NCBI RefSeq assembly: GCF_012935325.2
Contig: NZ_JABBYG020000009.1
Span: forward strand, 186,001-250,000
Length of the DNA: 64,000 nucleotides
Direction of reading: 5' to 3'
Source: Paenibacillus sp. PL91
GTDB taxonomy: Bacteria; Bacillota; Bacilli; Paenibacillales; Paenibacillaceae
Positions 1 to 9,615 of the stretch are shown one piece after another. Under the pieces are notes generated by a model. The model did no database searches. It was not told the DNA's origin and worked only from the letters and a program-made list of their open reading frames with translations. A program made the translations under genes and the position numbers. The first letter of the stretch is position 1; each line of letters begins with the position of its first letter.

Positions 1-2
1 AA

Positions 3-833
3 ATGTTTCTTATGCATAGTCGCTACTATGAATTCCAACACAAAGATGGCAAACATCTATTGGTGACGGTTACATACGGTGATCAATTAGACGGTGATTT
101 TCTAATTAGTGTCAAGGATGTTTCGGAGTATAAGCAAATTGAACAGACGGCATTACAAAATGACAAGCTTGCCATGCTTGGAAAAATTGCTGCTGCTATC
201 GCCCATGAAATTCGCAATCCCTTAACGAGCATCAGAGGATTCATACAACTGCTTAGGCCTTATTTAATGGAAGTAGGCAAAGAAGAGTATGCGCGTATTA
301 TTTTGACGGAAATTGACAGGGCTAACGACATTATTTATGAATTTCTAAATTCGTCCAAGCCATCAGCACCAATGAAGCAATTGGTGTCTATCGATCATTT
401 GATTAAAGAAGTGGTGCTTCTAACGGAAAGTGAAGCGCTCATGCGGAACTGCGAAATTAAGGCGGAGTGCTATTGCTCAGAGCATTACGTATCGATTGAT
501 GTGAAGCAGGTAAAGCAAGTCATATTGAATATCGTCAAAAATTCGCTGGATGCCATCGAGGAGGTACAAGGCGAACGAAGAGGCCTGATCGATATCATCA
601 CGCGAAGCAGCGGTCAAACGGCCGAAATTGTCATTAAGGACAATGGCAAAGGAATGGATAAGGCGACGATGAATCGGCTGTTCGATCCGTTCTTTACGAC
701 GAAGCAGTCGGGTACAGGGCTTGGTTTATCGGTGAGCTACCGCATCGTTCGCAATCACAATGGGACCATTCGTGTAGAGAGCCAAGCCGGAATTGGAACA
801 GAGTTTATTATCACGCTGCCGTTAGCCGAATGA
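3..833 (+). CDS. Sensor histidine kinase, sporulation type (5' partial)
   Basis: C-terminal part of an orphan histidine kinase that would autophosphorylate and pass phosphate to a separate response regulator. The visible part begins in what looks like the end of a PAS domain (about residues 5-45). A HisKA dimerisation/phosphoacceptor domain follows, with the H box AHEIRNPLTSIRGF (His about residue 68). The HATPase domain shows the N box (LNIVKNSLDAI), G1 (DNGKGMD), F box (FDPFFTTK) and G2 (GTGLGLS). The reading frame is open to the left edge, so the ATG at position 3 is probably internal and the gene starts outside the window. No response regulator follows. The kinase core resembles the B. 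subtilis KinA-KinE phosphorelay kinases; that assignment is inference from motif style. A terminator follows directly. Confidence 0.9.
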   Translation: MFLMHSRYYEFQHKDGKHLLVTVTYGDQLDGDFLISVKDVSEYKQIEQTALQNDKLAMLGKIAAAIAHEIRNPLTSIRGFIQLLRPYLMEVGKEEYARIILTEIDRANDIIYEFLNSSKPSAPMKQLVSIDHLIKEVVLLTESEALMRNCEIKAECYCSEHYVSIDVKQVKQVILNIVKNSLDAIEEVQGERRGLIDIITRSSGQTAEIVIKDNGKGMDKATMNRLFDPFFTTKQSGTGLGLSVSYRIVRNHNGTIRVESQAGIGTEFIITLPLAE

Positions 834-880
834 AGGCTGCATGAGAGATTATTTTTTCATTCAGGCTATTTCCATTATGA

Positions 881-915
881 AGCCCGGCTCCCCCAATAGG
901 GAGGCGGGCTTTTTT
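881..915 (+). terminator. Rho-independent terminator after the partial kinase
   Basis: A GC-rich hairpin with arms AGCCCG and CGGGCT and an inner CCC/GGG pairing is followed by a run of six T. It lies 48 bases after the kinase stop codon. Confidence 0.85.
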
Positions 916-1048
916 GTTTTAGCTTTGAATTATAAACATGGAAAAGTCGAAAGACGTTCGGTATAATGAGTTTGAAAAACGTGTTGATTGTATGCAATTT
1001 TGCAGGATACATATATGTTTTATTCATAAAGAAAGCGAGGGAATACAA

Positions 1049-2572
1049 ATGAGTGTTCAATTCACATATGGGGCTCGCGGTGCAGAACAGGCGGTTAATG
1101 ATGCGGTCGTTCGTTTCGTCAGCAAAAATGAGCTCAACTCGGGAGGAGTTGCTGGCGCGATTGTGCAGCCGCAAATCGATGATGCGCTGAGAGGACTGTA
1201 CGCCAAAGGTTTGTTTAAGGCGGAAGCGGAGCAGACCGAGGTTGTCGCGACTTTGGGCCTTTATCCGGCAGCGTATATCGTGTTTGTTGGGCTTGAGATG
1301 GACGGTGAGGCAACGAGCCTGCGCCTAGCCGCAGCAGCGGCAGCCAAAGCGCTCAAAAAACTGCGTGCTGAGTCGGTTCAATTGCTTCTATCGGAGCAAT
1401 TGCTGGAGTGCTCGAAAGCAAAGCTTGGAGCCGATCGTGCGGCTCAAGCGCTGACAGAGGGATTGCTCCTTGCACTTCATGTGCGTCAGCCGCTTAAACG
1501 TGAACAGAACGAACGATTTACGCTGAAAGAGGTTGCTTTTGTACCTCAGAGTGCAGCAATAACGGAAGAGGACGCCGCATTGTGGAAGCAAGGCATCGCT
1601 AAAGGGAAGCTGTTTGCTGAAGGCGTTAGCTTTGCCCGCGATCTGACTAATTTGCCGGGCAATGATCTTACGCCTGAGCGTCTAGCTTATCATGCAGAGG
1701 AGCTAGCTCGGGAGCTTGATTTGGAAATTGAAGTCATCGATGAGTGGAGTGCGGCAGAGCAGCGAATGGGCGGCTTGCTTGGCGTAGGCCAAGGCAGCAT
1801 AAATCCGCCTCGCATGATCGTTATCCATCATAAAGGCGATCCTAACTCCGAAGAGGCTTGGGGACTGATCGGTAAAGGCATTACGTTTGATACAGGCGGC
1901 ATCTCCTTAAAGAGAGCCGAAGGGATGCAGGAAATGATCTCGGATATGGGCGGGGCTGCCGCTGTGCTTGGAGCGATGCGCGTTATTGGCGAGCTGAAGC
2001 CTGCAATCAATGTCATTGCAGTCATTCCGACGGCTGAGAATATGCCTTCAGACCGTGCGATAAAGCCCGGCGACGTGCTTCGCATGATGAGCGGGCATAC
2101 CGTTGAAGTGGTAAATACCGATGCAGAGGGAAGATTGGTGCTGGCCGATGGCTTGACGACCGCCATTACAAGGGGAGCGACCCGCTTGGTAGACGTGGCC
2201 ACGCTGACAGGAGCAGTATCAGTTGCCCTTGGCACCCAAGCAACGGGCGCGGTTACGAATAATGACCAGCTCTTTAAGCAGGTGCAGTCCGCATCTGAGC
2301 GCGCGGGCGAGAGAATATGGCAGCTGCCATCTTATCCGGAATATAAGAAGCAGATTAAAAGCGATGCTGCTGATTTGAAAAATAGCGGCGGCAGAGATGC
2401 CGGAACGATTACCGGCGGCCTGTTCATCGGACATTTTGCAGAAGGACTGCCTTGGGTGCATCTTGATATCGGCGGCACGGCATGGCTGGAATCGAGCAGA
2501 GGCTGGGAGACAAAATGCGCTACCGGCGTTATGGTTAGAACCTTAATAGAATTGATCGTACACCAAGAGTAG
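1049..2572 (+). CDS. pepA: Leucyl aminopeptidase (peptidase M17)
   Basis: Cytosolic zinc/manganese aminopeptidase that removes N-terminal residues from peptides. The 507-residue product has the usual M17 length and an N-terminal macro-like domain. The catalytic domain carries the metal/active-site segment GKGITFDTGGISLK (about residues 273-286) and the family signature NTDAEGRL (about residue 355). The frame is open from an ATG at 938, but the ATG at 1049 is preferred: it is preceded by a purine-rich site (AAGCGAGGGA) at good distance and begins a normal M17 N terminus, while the extra 37 residues look non-coding. An MFS permease starts 20 bases after the stop, so the two are probably cotranscribed. 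Confidence 0.93.
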   Translation: MSVQFTYGARGAEQAVNDAVVRFVSKNELNSGGVAGAIVQPQIDDALRGLYAKGLFKAEAEQTEVVATLGLYPAAYIVFVGLEMDGEATSLRLAAAAAAKALKKLRAESVQLLLSEQLLECSKAKLGADRAAQALTEGLLLALHVRQPLKREQNERFTLKEVAFVPQSAAITEEDAALWKQGIAKGKLFAEGVSFARDLTNLPGNDLTPERLAYHAEELARELDLEIEVIDEWSAAEQRMGGLLGVGQGSINPPRMIVIHHKGDPNSEEAWGLIGKGITFDTGGISLKRAEGMQEMISDMGGAAAVLGAMRVIGELKPAINVIAVIPTAENMPSDRAIKPGDVLRMMSGHTVEVVNTDAEGRLVLADGLTTAITRGATRLVDVATLTGAVSVALGTQATGAVTNNDQLFKQVQSASERAGERIWQLPSYPEYKKQIKSDAADLKNSGGRDAGTITGGLFIGHFAEGLPWVHLDIGGTAWLESSRGWETKCATGVMVRTLIELIVHQE

Positions 2573-2592
2573 GCAGAGCGGAGAGGGTTATT

Positions 2593-3879
2593 ATGTTGAA
2601 GGACATCTTGCTGCCTAGGCGGCGAATGTCCGAGCAGCGGCGTGGCTTGCACACAGCTGTTATGGAAGGAATTCCTGCGAACATTATTGGGAATTTACTT
2701 GGAGGTCCGCTGCTCACAGCGTACCTCCTCTATTTGGGCGCCAAATCGGATGCAATCGGCATAGCGCTTGCAATACCGGCTTTTGCCAACCTCGTTCAGC
2801 TCATTATCGCGTTTTACATGCATCGCTTTGAGAATAGGCGGCTGCACATTTTGGTGTTCAGTATGGTTCACCGCACGTTATGGACGGCAACGGGACTGAT
2901 TCCATTCTGGGTGCCGGAAGCCTACTGGGTAAGTACTTATATTGCAATGTTCACGATATCGTTTATTTGCGCACAGGCCGGCGGCGTGCTCTGGACCTCA
3001 TTGGTGGCGGATATGGTGCCTGCTCAAGTTCGCGGACGTTATTTTGGCATACGGAATACGATACATTGGGCAGTGGCAAGCCTTTGCCTGCTCATTGGCG
3101 GACAAATATTGAACCGTCTGCCGGAAGGCAGCGGCTTTGTCATGTTGTATGTTATTTGCGCAGTGGCAACCATCTGGAACGGTATCGAGCTATATCGATA
3201 TCCTAATTTACCGCTTGAGCGATCGAATGAATCATCCAAGTGGAAAAAGCTCCAAAAACCGCTTCGTGACCGCACTTATTTGCTGGCAACTCTTTTTCTA
3301 GCGACTTTTATAATGATCCAAAATATTGCGGTACCGCTATTCTCATTCGTCATGCTGGATATTGTAAAGCTGAACTATACTTGGGTAACGATTATAACTA
3401 CGATACAAATGGTCGTAATGATGTTCAGCTACTACTATTGGGGCAATTTAAACAGCAAATATGCAACGAGAACGCTGCTTAGATGGTCGCTTCCGATCAT
3501 TGCGATCGCCTGCTTGCTGTGGTCCGGAATGGAGCTGCTGCCTGCCATTTTTGTGCTGATCGTAGTGCACATTGTGCTCGGTATTGGCATTGGAGGGTAC
3601 AACCTGCTCGCTTTTAATTTTATTATTGGCGACACGCCTAAGTCGGAGCGTCCCATGTATATCGCTGTATTTTCTGCGCTGACAGGTATAACAGGCTTTA
3701 TCGGCCCGTTGGCCGGCGGCTGGATTTATAAGCGTGTAGAGGATAGTCCATATTGGCTGCAAAGCTACGGCGTTTCTACGATTACGGGAGCTTTGCTGCT
3801 CTTTATGGCGCTTGTGATTGGACCAATAGTGCTGAAGGAAAAGAAACCGGAGAGCAGAAGGACAAGCCCAAAGATGTAG
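2593..3879 (+). CDS. MFS transporter
   Basis: A 428-residue integral membrane protein with about twelve hydrophobic segments, typical of the major facilitator superfamily. A loop near residue 145 reads RGRYFGIRNTIHWA, similar to the A-like cytoplasmic loop of MFS proteins. The ribosome site GGAGAGGG lies six bases before the ATG. The gene follows pepA by 20 bases and likely shares its transcript. The substrate cannot be read from the sequence; proton-coupled export or uptake of a small molecule is the general expectation. Confidence 0.85.
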   Translation: MLKDILLPRRRMSEQRRGLHTAVMEGIPANIIGNLLGGPLLTAYLLYLGAKSDAIGIALAIPAFANLVQLIIAFYMHRFENRRLHILVFSMVHRTLWTATGLIPFWVPEAYWVSTYIAMFTISFICAQAGGVLWTSLVADMVPAQVRGRYFGIRNTIHWAVASLCLLIGGQILNRLPEGSGFVMLYVICAVATIWNGIELYRYPNLPLERSNESSKWKKLQKPLRDRTYLLATLFLATFIMIQNIAVPLFSFVMLDIVKLNYTWVTIITTIQMVVMMFSYYYWGNLNSKYATRTLLRWSLPIIAIACLLWSGMELLPAIFVLIVVHIVLGIGIGGYNLLAFNFIIGDTPKSERPMYIAVFSALTGITGFIGPLAGGWIYKRVEDSPYWLQSYGVSTITGALLLFMALVIGPIVLKEKKPESRRTSPKM

Positions 3880-3920
3880 GAGCTTGCGCTTTTTTTGCTG
3901 CGAAATCGGATATTGGATGA

Positions 3921-3970
3921 AAAAAAGCTCTTACTTTTGCATATGGCTTGCGAAAAGAAGGGCTTTTTTG
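3921..3970. terminator. Long A/T-flanked hairpin, probable terminator
   Basis: An imperfect inverted repeat of about 20 bases per arm (AAAAAAGCTC... and ...GGGCTTTTTT) lies 41 bases after the MFS stop. It ends in six T on the plus strand and six A precede it, so it could stop transcription in either direction. Confidence 0.7.
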
Positions 3971-4024
3971 GTTGAAAATGAGGTACAGGAACGAAAATAC
4001 GAGTCGGAATAGGGGCATACTGAG

Positions 4025-4987
4025 ATGAATGCAATTAATCGACGTAAAAATGATTTGTTAGCGTATAACCCGCCGGCGACCATTGGTGCGGACGAGCTGG
4101 ACACCTACTGGCAGGACATATTGCTCCGTTACAAGCAGAAGCCTCTCGATATAGCGAGAGAAACGCTGGATACTCCTATTGCGGCTGTAAGGACAGAGCG
4201 TTTAACGTATAAGGGGAGCGATGATACGCTGATTCATGGGTTGTATATCGTTCCGCAGCTTGGCTTGGAAGGAAATAAACTCCCTTGCGTCGTCATCTAC
4301 CAAGGCTATACAGGCGATAAAGGGCTTCCGGAGCGATATGCAGCATGGCTGCTGCTTGGCTATGCTGTATTTGCCGTCGATGCGCGCGGACAAGGAGGAG
4401 AAACCGGCAACCTGCTAACCTCCAGCGAAGGCGCAGTTAAGGGCTGGGTTTCACAGGGAATCGCGAGTATTGAGCTTAGCTATTATCAAGCCATAACGAT
4501 GGATGCAGTAAGAGCGGTTGAAGCGGCTTCGCTTCAGCTAGAGGTGGATGACACCCGAATCGCCGTTGTCGGTGCAAGTCAGGGCGGGGGACTGGCGCTG
4601 CTTGCCGCTGCCCTTCATCCCAAGGTAAGCGCGGTCGTGTCTGATATTCCGAATATGTGCCATATGGATTACGGCATTATGCATTCAACAGGCTCGCTTA
4701 CCGAGATCGCACAGTATATTAAGCGGTATCCGGAACGATTAAGCATGGTGCTGACTACGCTGGCTCATTTTGATTTATTGAATTTGGCGGAGCGCATCAA
4801 AGCGCCTGTCCTGATGTCGGTCGGATGGAAGGACACCGTTTGCCTGCCAGAGACGGTCTATGCTGTATATAATCGGATTCGTTCGCAAAAACAGCTGAAT
4901 GACTATCCTTTTTCGGGTCACGAAGTGAGCGAATATCAAACTCGAGCAGCTATTTTATTTTTGCAGGAAGCGCTCGCAAGGCACTAG
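4025..4987 (+). CDS. Acetyl xylan esterase / cephalosporin-C deacetylase family hydrolase (CE7-like)
   Basis: An alpha/beta hydrolase of 320 residues, the usual length of carbohydrate esterase family 7. The three CE7 hallmarks are visible: RGQGGE (about residue 122), the nucleophile elbow GASQGG (about residue 185) and the C-terminal catalytic HE dipeptide (about residue 300) in FSGHEVS. Such enzymes remove acetyl groups from short xylo-oligosaccharides inside the cell and also act on cephalosporin C. There is no signal peptide, so a cytoplasmic location is likely. This fits the intracellular xylan enzymes further along the window (GH10, GH67), though it is not in their operon. The ribosome site is weak (AGGGGC). 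Confidence 0.85.
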   Translation: MNAINRRKNDLLAYNPPATIGADELDTYWQDILLRYKQKPLDIARETLDTPIAAVRTERLTYKGSDDTLIHGLYIVPQLGLEGNKLPCVVIYQGYTGDKGLPERYAAWLLLGYAVFAVDARGQGGETGNLLTSSEGAVKGWVSQGIASIELSYYQAITMDAVRAVEAASLQLEVDDTRIAVVGASQGGGLALLAAALHPKVSAVVSDIPNMCHMDYGIMHSTGSLTEIAQYIKRYPERLSMVLTTLAHFDLLNLAERIKAPVLMSVGWKDTVCLPETVYAVYNRIRSQKQLNDYPFSGHEVSEYQTRAAILFLQEALARH

Positions 4988-5308
4988 CCTGTGGAATCCA
5001 CCGCCTTCTGGATATCGTATCCAATTGATGCTTGCTTGATTGTCCGAGAACGACAATCAATGCTTGAAATGGATGATATTGATGCCAATATGATCATGGA
5101 AGGTGAGCGTACTATGTACTAAAATATAAGGGAGCTATTAAGAGGTGTCCAAAAGACAGCAGGAATTGATCGTTTTCTATAATAACCAATGCAGATAAGA
5201 GCAATTTGGAGACGTTTTGAGCAAGTGCAAGTTGGCGGGCATGTATGGCGAGCTTCGCCTTAGAAAATAATAGAATGGCAATGAATAGAGAGGGTGGAAT
5301 TTTCTGCA
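4988..5308 (+). other. Intergenic region with a 43-codon frame continuing after the esterase stop
   Basis: About 320 bases between the esterase and odhA. The esterase frame stays open after its TAG for 43 codons from a GTG at 4991 to a TAA at 5122; its C-terminal half (DDIDANMIMEGERTMY) looks protein-like but matches nothing I recognise. The rest (5123-5290) is A/T-rich, presumably holds the odhA promoter and shows no convincing gene. Confidence 0.3.
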
Positions 5309-8224
5309 ATGAGCAACCATGATGAGCGTAATTATTCGCCTTGGCAAAGCTACTATGGCCCCAATCTTGGGTATGTGCAGGAGCAATACGAACGGTTCTT
5401 AACCGATCCTGATTCCGTTGAGTCAACGGTTCGTGAGCTATTTGAACGTTTTGGAGCACCGCCGGCCGTATCATTGGGAGCGACTCCGGGCATTTCGGTT
5501 AAGCCAAGCGAGCAAAAGGCTGCATCAACTGCAGCTGCACCTGGTCCGATTGATTCAAATATGTTGAAAAAGGTTGTGGCTGCACATCAGCTTATGCTGA
5601 ACATACGCAGATACGGCCATTTAGCTGCGGATATAGACCCGCTCGGCTTTAGCCCTGCAGCAGATACGAAGCTGCTTGAGCCAGAGACCTTTGGGCTCAC
5701 TAAAGAAGATTTAGCCGCTATTCCGGCTTCGCTTATTTGGGATAATGCGCCAGCATCGATCTCGAATGGCTGGGAGGCCATTAGCCGCTTGAGAGAAATT
5801 TATACCCGTTCCGCGGCGTATGAATTTACACATATCCATGATGAGAACGAACGGAACTGGCTTAACAAGCAGGCGGAATCGGGAAGCTTCCCAGCTCCGC
5901 TGTCGGCTAGAGAGCGTTCGGCACTGCTTGAACGCCTTATGGAAGTGGAGTATTTCGAGAACTTCCTGCACCGTACATTCGTTGGGCAGAAGCGCTTCTC
6001 AATTGAAGGCGTGGATATGCTCGTGCCTGTACTGGATGAGATCGTCCGTGCGGTCGCACATGACGGAGCGAACAATATTTTGATGGGCATGGCGCATCGC
6101 GGCCGACTTAACGTTCTGACGCATGTGCTTGGCAAGCCTTATGAGAAGATTTTCTCTGAGTTCCACCATGCGCCGAACAAAGAGCTTATCCCGTCCGAAG
6201 GGTCCATGGGCCTTAACTACGGCTGGACTGGCGACGTGAAATACCACTTGGGAGCAGACCGTGCCGTGAAGGAAGGCGAAACGATTCGCGCGAATCTTAC
6301 GCTTGCCAACAACCCGAGTCACCTTGAATTCGTAAATCCGGTTGTCGAAGGCTTCACCCGCGCCGCACAAGAGGATCGCAGCAAGCGAGGCTTCCCTGAG
6401 CAGGATCCGTCAAAAGCGGTTACGATCTGCGTCCACGGCGACGCGGCTTTCATCGGCGAAGGAATTGTTGCCGAGACGCTAAACTTTAATAAGCTACAAG
6501 GCTACCACAATGGCGGTACCTTGCACATTATTGCGAATAACCGGCTTGGCTTTACAACGAACAGCATCGATTCACGTTCGACTCATTACGCAAGTGATCT
6601 GGCGAAAGGCTTCGATATTCCAATCGTACACGTAAATGCGGATGAGCCGGAAGCATGTTTGGCAGCAGTACGCCTCGCATGCGAATACCGTCTCCGCTAC
6701 AATAAAGGATTTGTAATCGATTTGATCGGCTACCGTCGTTTCGGTCATAATGAAATGGATGATCCGGATGTGACGCAGCCGCTTATGTACTCGAAGGTTC
6801 GCAATCACCCAACCGTAAGCGCGCTTTACAGCGAGCAGTTGAAAGGCGAGAAAGCGATCACGGATGAGCAAATCGAGGAGCTGCGCCAGCGTACGAACGG
6901 CAAGCTGCAAGCAGCCTACGATGCAATGAAAGCAAATGAAGGCCAGCCGCGAATTCGCGGCGAGCAGCAAAAGTCGGTGCTTCCTGTCGGTGAAGAAGCC
7001 CGCACAGCAGTACCGCTTGAGACGCTTCGCGACATTAACCTGGAGCTGCTTAACCGTCCGGAGGGCTTCACGGAATATACGAAGCTTCAACGGATTTTGC
7101 AGCGGAGAGCTTCTGCGTTGAACGATGGCGAAAAGGTGGATTGGGCACATGCGGAGACGCTTGCGTTCGCAACGATTCTTGCAGACGGTACGCCAATTCG
7201 TCTAAGCGGTCAGGATTCAGAGCGCGGAACGTTCGCGCATCGCCATATTATGCTTAACGATAACTCAAATGCAGCCAAGTTCTCCCCGCTGCATATGTTG
7301 CCGCAAGCGAAAGCGTCCTTTGCCGTTCATAACAGCCCGTTGTCGGAAACGGCAGTACTTGGCTTTGAATATGGCTACAACGTATTTGCTCCTGAAACGT
7401 TTGTGATTTGGGAAGCGCAATACGGTGACTTCGCTAACGTTGCGCAAGTTATTTTCGATCAATTCATCTCGGCAGGCCGTGCGAAATGGTCGCAAAAATC
7501 CGGCATTACGATTTTGCTGCCGCATGGTTACGAAGGCCAAGGACCGGAGCATTCCAGCGCAAGGCTGGAGCGTTTCCTACAGCTTTCGGCTGACAACAAC
7601 TGGACGGTTGCTAACTTGACATCGTCTGCTCAATATTTCCACTTGCTGCGTAAGCAAGCATCGCTGCTAGGCACAGAGCAGGTACGTCCGCTCGTTCTTA
7701 TGGCGCCTAAGAGCTTGATCCGTAATCCGCGCGTCGCTTCACATGGTGTGGAATTCAGCGAAGGCTCATTCAAGCCGGTGCTGCCGCAATTCAGCCTAAC
7801 GGAGCCGAAGGATCAGAAGGACAAAGTGAAACGGCTGCTGCTTTGCACAGGTAAGGTTGCGATCGATATCGAAGAGGCGCTTTCTTCTACAAACGCAGAG
7901 GATTACGAGTGGCTGCGCGTTGCGAGAGTGGAGCAGCTCTATCCGTTCCCTCATGCAGAGATCGAGCGCATCGTGAAGCAATTCGACAAGCTGGAAGAAA
8001 TCATATGGGTACAAGAAGAACCGCAAAACATGGGCTCATGGAGCTTCATGGAGCCGCGTTTGCGTGCACTGGCGCCTAAGAAGGCTGCCGTTCGCTACGT
8101 AGGCAGACCTGATCGCTCGAGTACAGCAAGCGGACACCAAGAGGTACATGCCGCTGAACAAAAATGGATCATTTCGACAGCTTTGAACGGCAAACCAGTT
8201 GAAACAAGTTTGATAAGGGGGTAA
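5309..8224 (+). CDS. odhA: 2-oxoglutarate dehydrogenase E1 component
   Basis: Thiamine-diphosphate-dependent E1 of the TCA-cycle 2-oxoglutarate dehydrogenase complex, which decarboxylates 2-oxoglutarate and passes the succinyl group to the lipoyl arm of E2. The 971-residue product is close to the length of B. subtilis OdhA. The N-terminal E1 motif SPWQSYYGPNLGYVQ is followed by GMAHRGRLNVL (about residue 258) and the ThDP/Mg segment GDAAFIGEG (about residue 376) with its downstream NNRLGFTT. The C-terminal transketolase-like domain includes HGYEGQGPEHSS. The ATG at 5309 is chosen over an in-frame GTG at 5294 because GGGTGG lies 11 bases before it. odhB begins six bases after the stop, so the pair is an operon. 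No E3 (lpd) gene is nearby, which is normal for Bacillales. Confidence 0.97.
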   Translation: MSNHDERNYSPWQSYYGPNLGYVQEQYERFLTDPDSVESTVRELFERFGAPPAVSLGATPGISVKPSEQKAASTAAAPGPIDSNMLKKVVAAHQLMLNIRRYGHLAADIDPLGFSPAADTKLLEPETFGLTKEDLAAIPASLIWDNAPASISNGWEAISRLREIYTRSAAYEFTHIHDENERNWLNKQAESGSFPAPLSARERSALLERLMEVEYFENFLHRTFVGQKRFSIEGVDMLVPVLDEIVRAVAHDGANNILMGMAHRGRLNVLTHVLGKPYEKIFSEFHHAPNKELIPSEGSMGLNYGWTGDVKYHLGADRAVKEGETIRANLTLANNPSHLEFVNPVVEGFTRAAQEDRSKRGFPEQDPSKAVTICVHGDAAFIGEGIVAETLNFNKLQGYHNGGTLHIIANNRLGFTTNSIDSRSTHYASDLAKGFDIPIVHVNADEPEACLAAVRLACEYRLRYNKGFVIDLIGYRRFGHNEMDDPDVTQPLMYSKVRNHPTVSALYSEQLKGEKAITDEQIEELRQRTNGKLQAAYDAMKANEGQPRIRGEQQKSVLPVGEEARTAVPLETLRDINLELLNRPEGFTEYTKLQRILQRRASALNDGEKVDWAHAETLAFATILADGTPIRLSGQDSERGTFAHRHIMLNDNSNAAKFSPLHMLPQAKASFAVHNSPLSETAVLGFEYGYNVFAPETFVIWEAQYGDFANVAQVIFDQFISAGRAKWSQKSGITILLPHGYEGQGPEHSSARLERFLQLSADNNWTVANLTSSAQYFHLLRKQASLLGTEQVRPLVLMAPKSLIRNPRVASHGVEFSEGSFKPVLPQFSLTEPKDQKDKVKRLLLCTGKVAIDIEEALSSTNAEDYEWLRVARVEQLYPFPHAEIERIVKQFDKLEEIIWVQEEPQNMGSWSFMEPRLRALAPKKAAVRYVGRPDRSSTASGHQEVHAAEQKWIISTALNGKPVETSLIRG

Positions 8225-8230
8225 TGACTA

Positions 8231-9436
8231 ATGGCTGAAATTATAGTACCAGAATTAGGCGAGTCCATATCTGAAGGCACAATTACCAAATGGTTCGTGA
8301 AGGAAGGCGACTCCGTTAGTCAGGGAGATGTCCTACTGGAGCTCGAAACGGATAAGGTTAACATCGAAATCAGCGCCGACAACAGCGGCGTCGTATCCCG
8401 CATAGCGAAGCAAGACGGAGATGTTGTACTCGTAGGCGAAGCAATCGGTTCGATCGGAGAAGCAGCTGGCGGCGCGTCCGCTCCTGCTGCTCCTGCAGCG
8501 GTTGCTGCACCTGCGGCACCAGCTGCTCCTGTGGCAGCTCCAGCTGCTCAGTCAACAGCTCCTGTAAGCGAAAGCGCAGCAGCGATCAACGCTTCTCCTG
8601 CTGCCCGCAAACGTGCTCGTGAGCAAGGCATCGATCTTTCGGCGCCAGGACAAGCTCCTGCACCGGCTGTAGCAACTCCAGTTAAATCCGCTCCTCTTAC
8701 TCAAGCCGAGCCAGTTAATGCGAGCAAAGATGCGAAGCCAACAGAACGCAAACGGATGTCCCGTCGCCGGGTTACGATTGCTAATCGCCTAGTTGAAGCA
8801 CAACGTACAGCAGCAATGCTGACGACTTTCAATGAAGTAGATATGACGGCGATCCTTGATTTGCGCAAACGCCGCAAGCAAGCGTTCTTCGAGAAAAATG
8901 ATGTGAATCTAGGATTTATGTCGTTCTTCACGAAAGCGGTAGTTGGCGCGCTGAAAGCTTTCCCGCTGCTTAATGCTGAAATCGACGGCGAAGACATTAT
9001 CACAAAAAAATTCTTCGATATCGGTATTGCGGTATCTGCTAAAGAAGGCCTAGTTGTACCGGTCGTTCGTGATGCAGATCGTCTAAGCTTTGCTGAAATT
9101 GAGAAAAACATCGTAGAGCTTGCTGGCAAAGCAAGATCGAACACGCTTGCGATCTCTGATCTGCAAGGCGGCAGCTTCACGATTACGAATGGCGGCGTAT
9201 TCGGCTCCTTGCTGTCAACGCCAATACTTAACGCACCGCAAGTTGGTATTCTCGGCATGCACAAAATTCAAATCCGTCCAGTAGCGATCGATGAGACTCG
9301 CATGGAAAACCGTCCGATGATGTACATCGCATTGTCTTACGACCACCGTATCGTAGACGGCAGCGAAGCTGTTCGTTTCCTCGTAATGGTCAAAGCGCTT
9401 CTAGAAGATCCAGAAGCACTTCTTCTGGAAGGCTAA
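8231..9436 (+). CDS. odhB: 2-oxoglutarate dehydrogenase E2, dihydrolipoyllysine succinyltransferase
   Basis: E2 core of the 2-oxoglutarate dehydrogenase complex (401 residues). An N-terminal lipoyl domain carries the lipoylated lysine in ETDKVNIEIS (K42). An Ala/Pro-rich flexible linker (about residues 80-115) leads to the peripheral-subunit-binding domain (SPAARKRAREQGIDL, about residues 122-137). The C-terminal acyltransferase domain has the catalytic motif SYDHRIVDG near residue 370. It lies six bases after odhA with GGGGGTAATGACTA before the ATG, and a strong terminator closes the operon. Confidence 0.97.
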   Translation: MAEIIVPELGESISEGTITKWFVKEGDSVSQGDVLLELETDKVNIEISADNSGVVSRIAKQDGDVVLVGEAIGSIGEAAGGASAPAAPAAVAAPAAPAAPVAAPAAQSTAPVSESAAAINASPAARKRAREQGIDLSAPGQAPAPAVATPVKSAPLTQAEPVNASKDAKPTERKRMSRRRVTIANRLVEAQRTAAMLTTFNEVDMTAILDLRKRRKQAFFEKNDVNLGFMSFFTKAVVGALKAFPLLNAEIDGEDIITKKFFDIGIAVSAKEGLVVPVVRDADRLSFAEIEKNIVELAGKARSNTLAISDLQGGSFTITNGGVFGSLLSTPILNAPQVGILGMHKIQIRPVAIDETRMENRPMMYIALSYDHRIVDGSEAVRFLVMVKALLEDPEALLLEG

Positions 9437-9454
9437 TCATAGATAGATCAATAA

Positions 9455-9499
9455 GAACCGCCCTTGAGGTAGAGGAATCTACTTTAAGGGCGGTTTTTT
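9455..9499 (+). terminator. Terminator of the odhAB operon
   Basis: Hairpin arms GAACCGCCCTT and AAGGGCGGTT separated by about 20 bases, followed by seven T. It begins 18 bases after the odhB stop. Confidence 0.92.
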
Positions 9500-9615
9500 T
9501 GTTTCATTATTTCAATCTGTTCATCTTCAAATGGATTGAATTGTATCGGGGAATTGGCGCTTAAACGAAATCTATCCCATTTAAATTACATGATGCAGCA
9601 GGAAGCAGGCTAGCG

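Noticed and set aside
6572..7150. 192-codon minus-strand open frame inside odhA
   Set aside because: It mirrors the well-supported odhA frame, has no ribosome site and no recognisable motifs.
8701..9264. 187-codon minus-strand open frame inside odhB
   Set aside because: Antisense shadow of a conserved acyltransferase domain; low-complexity translation.
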